This document shows, piece after piece, positions 5,476 to 5,546 of a stretch of 5,546 nucleotides of DNA. A program made the position numbers and the translations under genes. The stretch's first letter is position 1. Every line of letters starts with the position of its first letter. The stretch spans positions 1-5,546 of the forward strand of contig JAEZAV010000079.1 of assembly GCA_023430285.1 (NCBI GenBank). The letters run 5' to 3'. This DNA is from Methanobacteriota archaeon. GTDB lineage: Archaea > Methanobacteriota > Methanobacteria > Methanobacteriales > Methanobacteriaceae. The notes beneath the pieces are model-generated. The model ran no database searches and was not told where the DNA came from. It saw only the letters and a program-made list of their open reading frames with translations.

Positions 5476-5546
5476 ATGATCAATAAAAAAATGGTTTCAG
5501 TATTGATGGGTCTATTGATGATTGTAAGTATCGGTGCTTCAGCAGC
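5476..5546 (+). CDS. Exported protein, N-terminal signal peptide only (cut by window edge)
   Basis: Twenty-three complete codons are present. The translation starts MINKKMVSVLMGLLMIVSIG and continues ASA, which is a classic Sec signal peptide: a basic n-region (NKK), a hydrophobic core and an Ala-rich cleavage site, with no lipobox cysteine so far. Nothing of the mature protein is visible, so the family cannot be named. GAGGTGA upstream supports the ATG. A later in-frame ATG at 5491 would sit too far from that site and lose the basic region. The gene is only 44 bases from the lipoprotein stop codon, so the two may share a transcript despite the T9 tract. Given its neighbours it is probably another surface or wall protein. 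Confidence 0.7.
   Translation, partial: MINKKMVSVLMGLLMIVSIGASA

Overview
The window reads as a low-GC methanogenic archaeon of the order Methanobacteriales, most likely Methanobacterium or a close relative. The signs are: archaeal TATA-type promoters; ribosome binding sites of the GGTGAT/GAGGTG type; a secreted adhesin-like protein with the beta-helix, NWWGSN and Ig-domain layout typical of that order; a papain-type protease ending in a TG-x-P hydrophobic tail; and an archaeal lipoprotein. The genus is an inference from these features, not something read directly.

Layout. At the left edge, on the minus strand, lie the first 36 codons of rubrerythrin, an oxygen/peroxide-defence protein. A 289-bp AT-rich divergent region with several small inverted repeats separates it from a 72-aa hypothetical protein on the plus strand, which has a very good ribosome binding site and a T-rich terminator. 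Next comes a secreted adhesin-like protein (TTG start at 857, stop at 2635) with a signal peptide, a GGAI/FxxN beta-helix, an Ig-like domain and two tandem SbsA-type Ig (Big_5) repeats. It is followed by a hairpin terminator. A surface C1A cysteine protease (2882-4819) has a complete Gln-Cys-His-Asn active site, a lectin-like domain, a DUF11-type domain and a C-terminal anchor. After it lie a small Ser/Thr/Asn-rich lipoprotein (5090-5431) and, cut off by the right edge, the signal peptide of another exported protein (from 5476).

From 857 to the right edge every gene encodes an exported protein, so this is a cell-surface locus: an adhesin or wall-associated protein, a wall-anchored protease and a membrane-anchored, probably glycosylated stalk. 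Most genes have their own AT-rich promoter region and terminator, so they look like a cluster of single-gene units. The exception is the last pair, which are only 44 bp apart with a T9 tract between them. I found no tRNA, rRNA, CRISPR array or insertion sequence. None of this amounts to a clearly new system. The less ordinary points are the near-identical Ig repeat core, the protease architecture, the terminator/ribosome-binding-site junction near the right edge, the uncharacterised 72-aa gene and several candidate operators.
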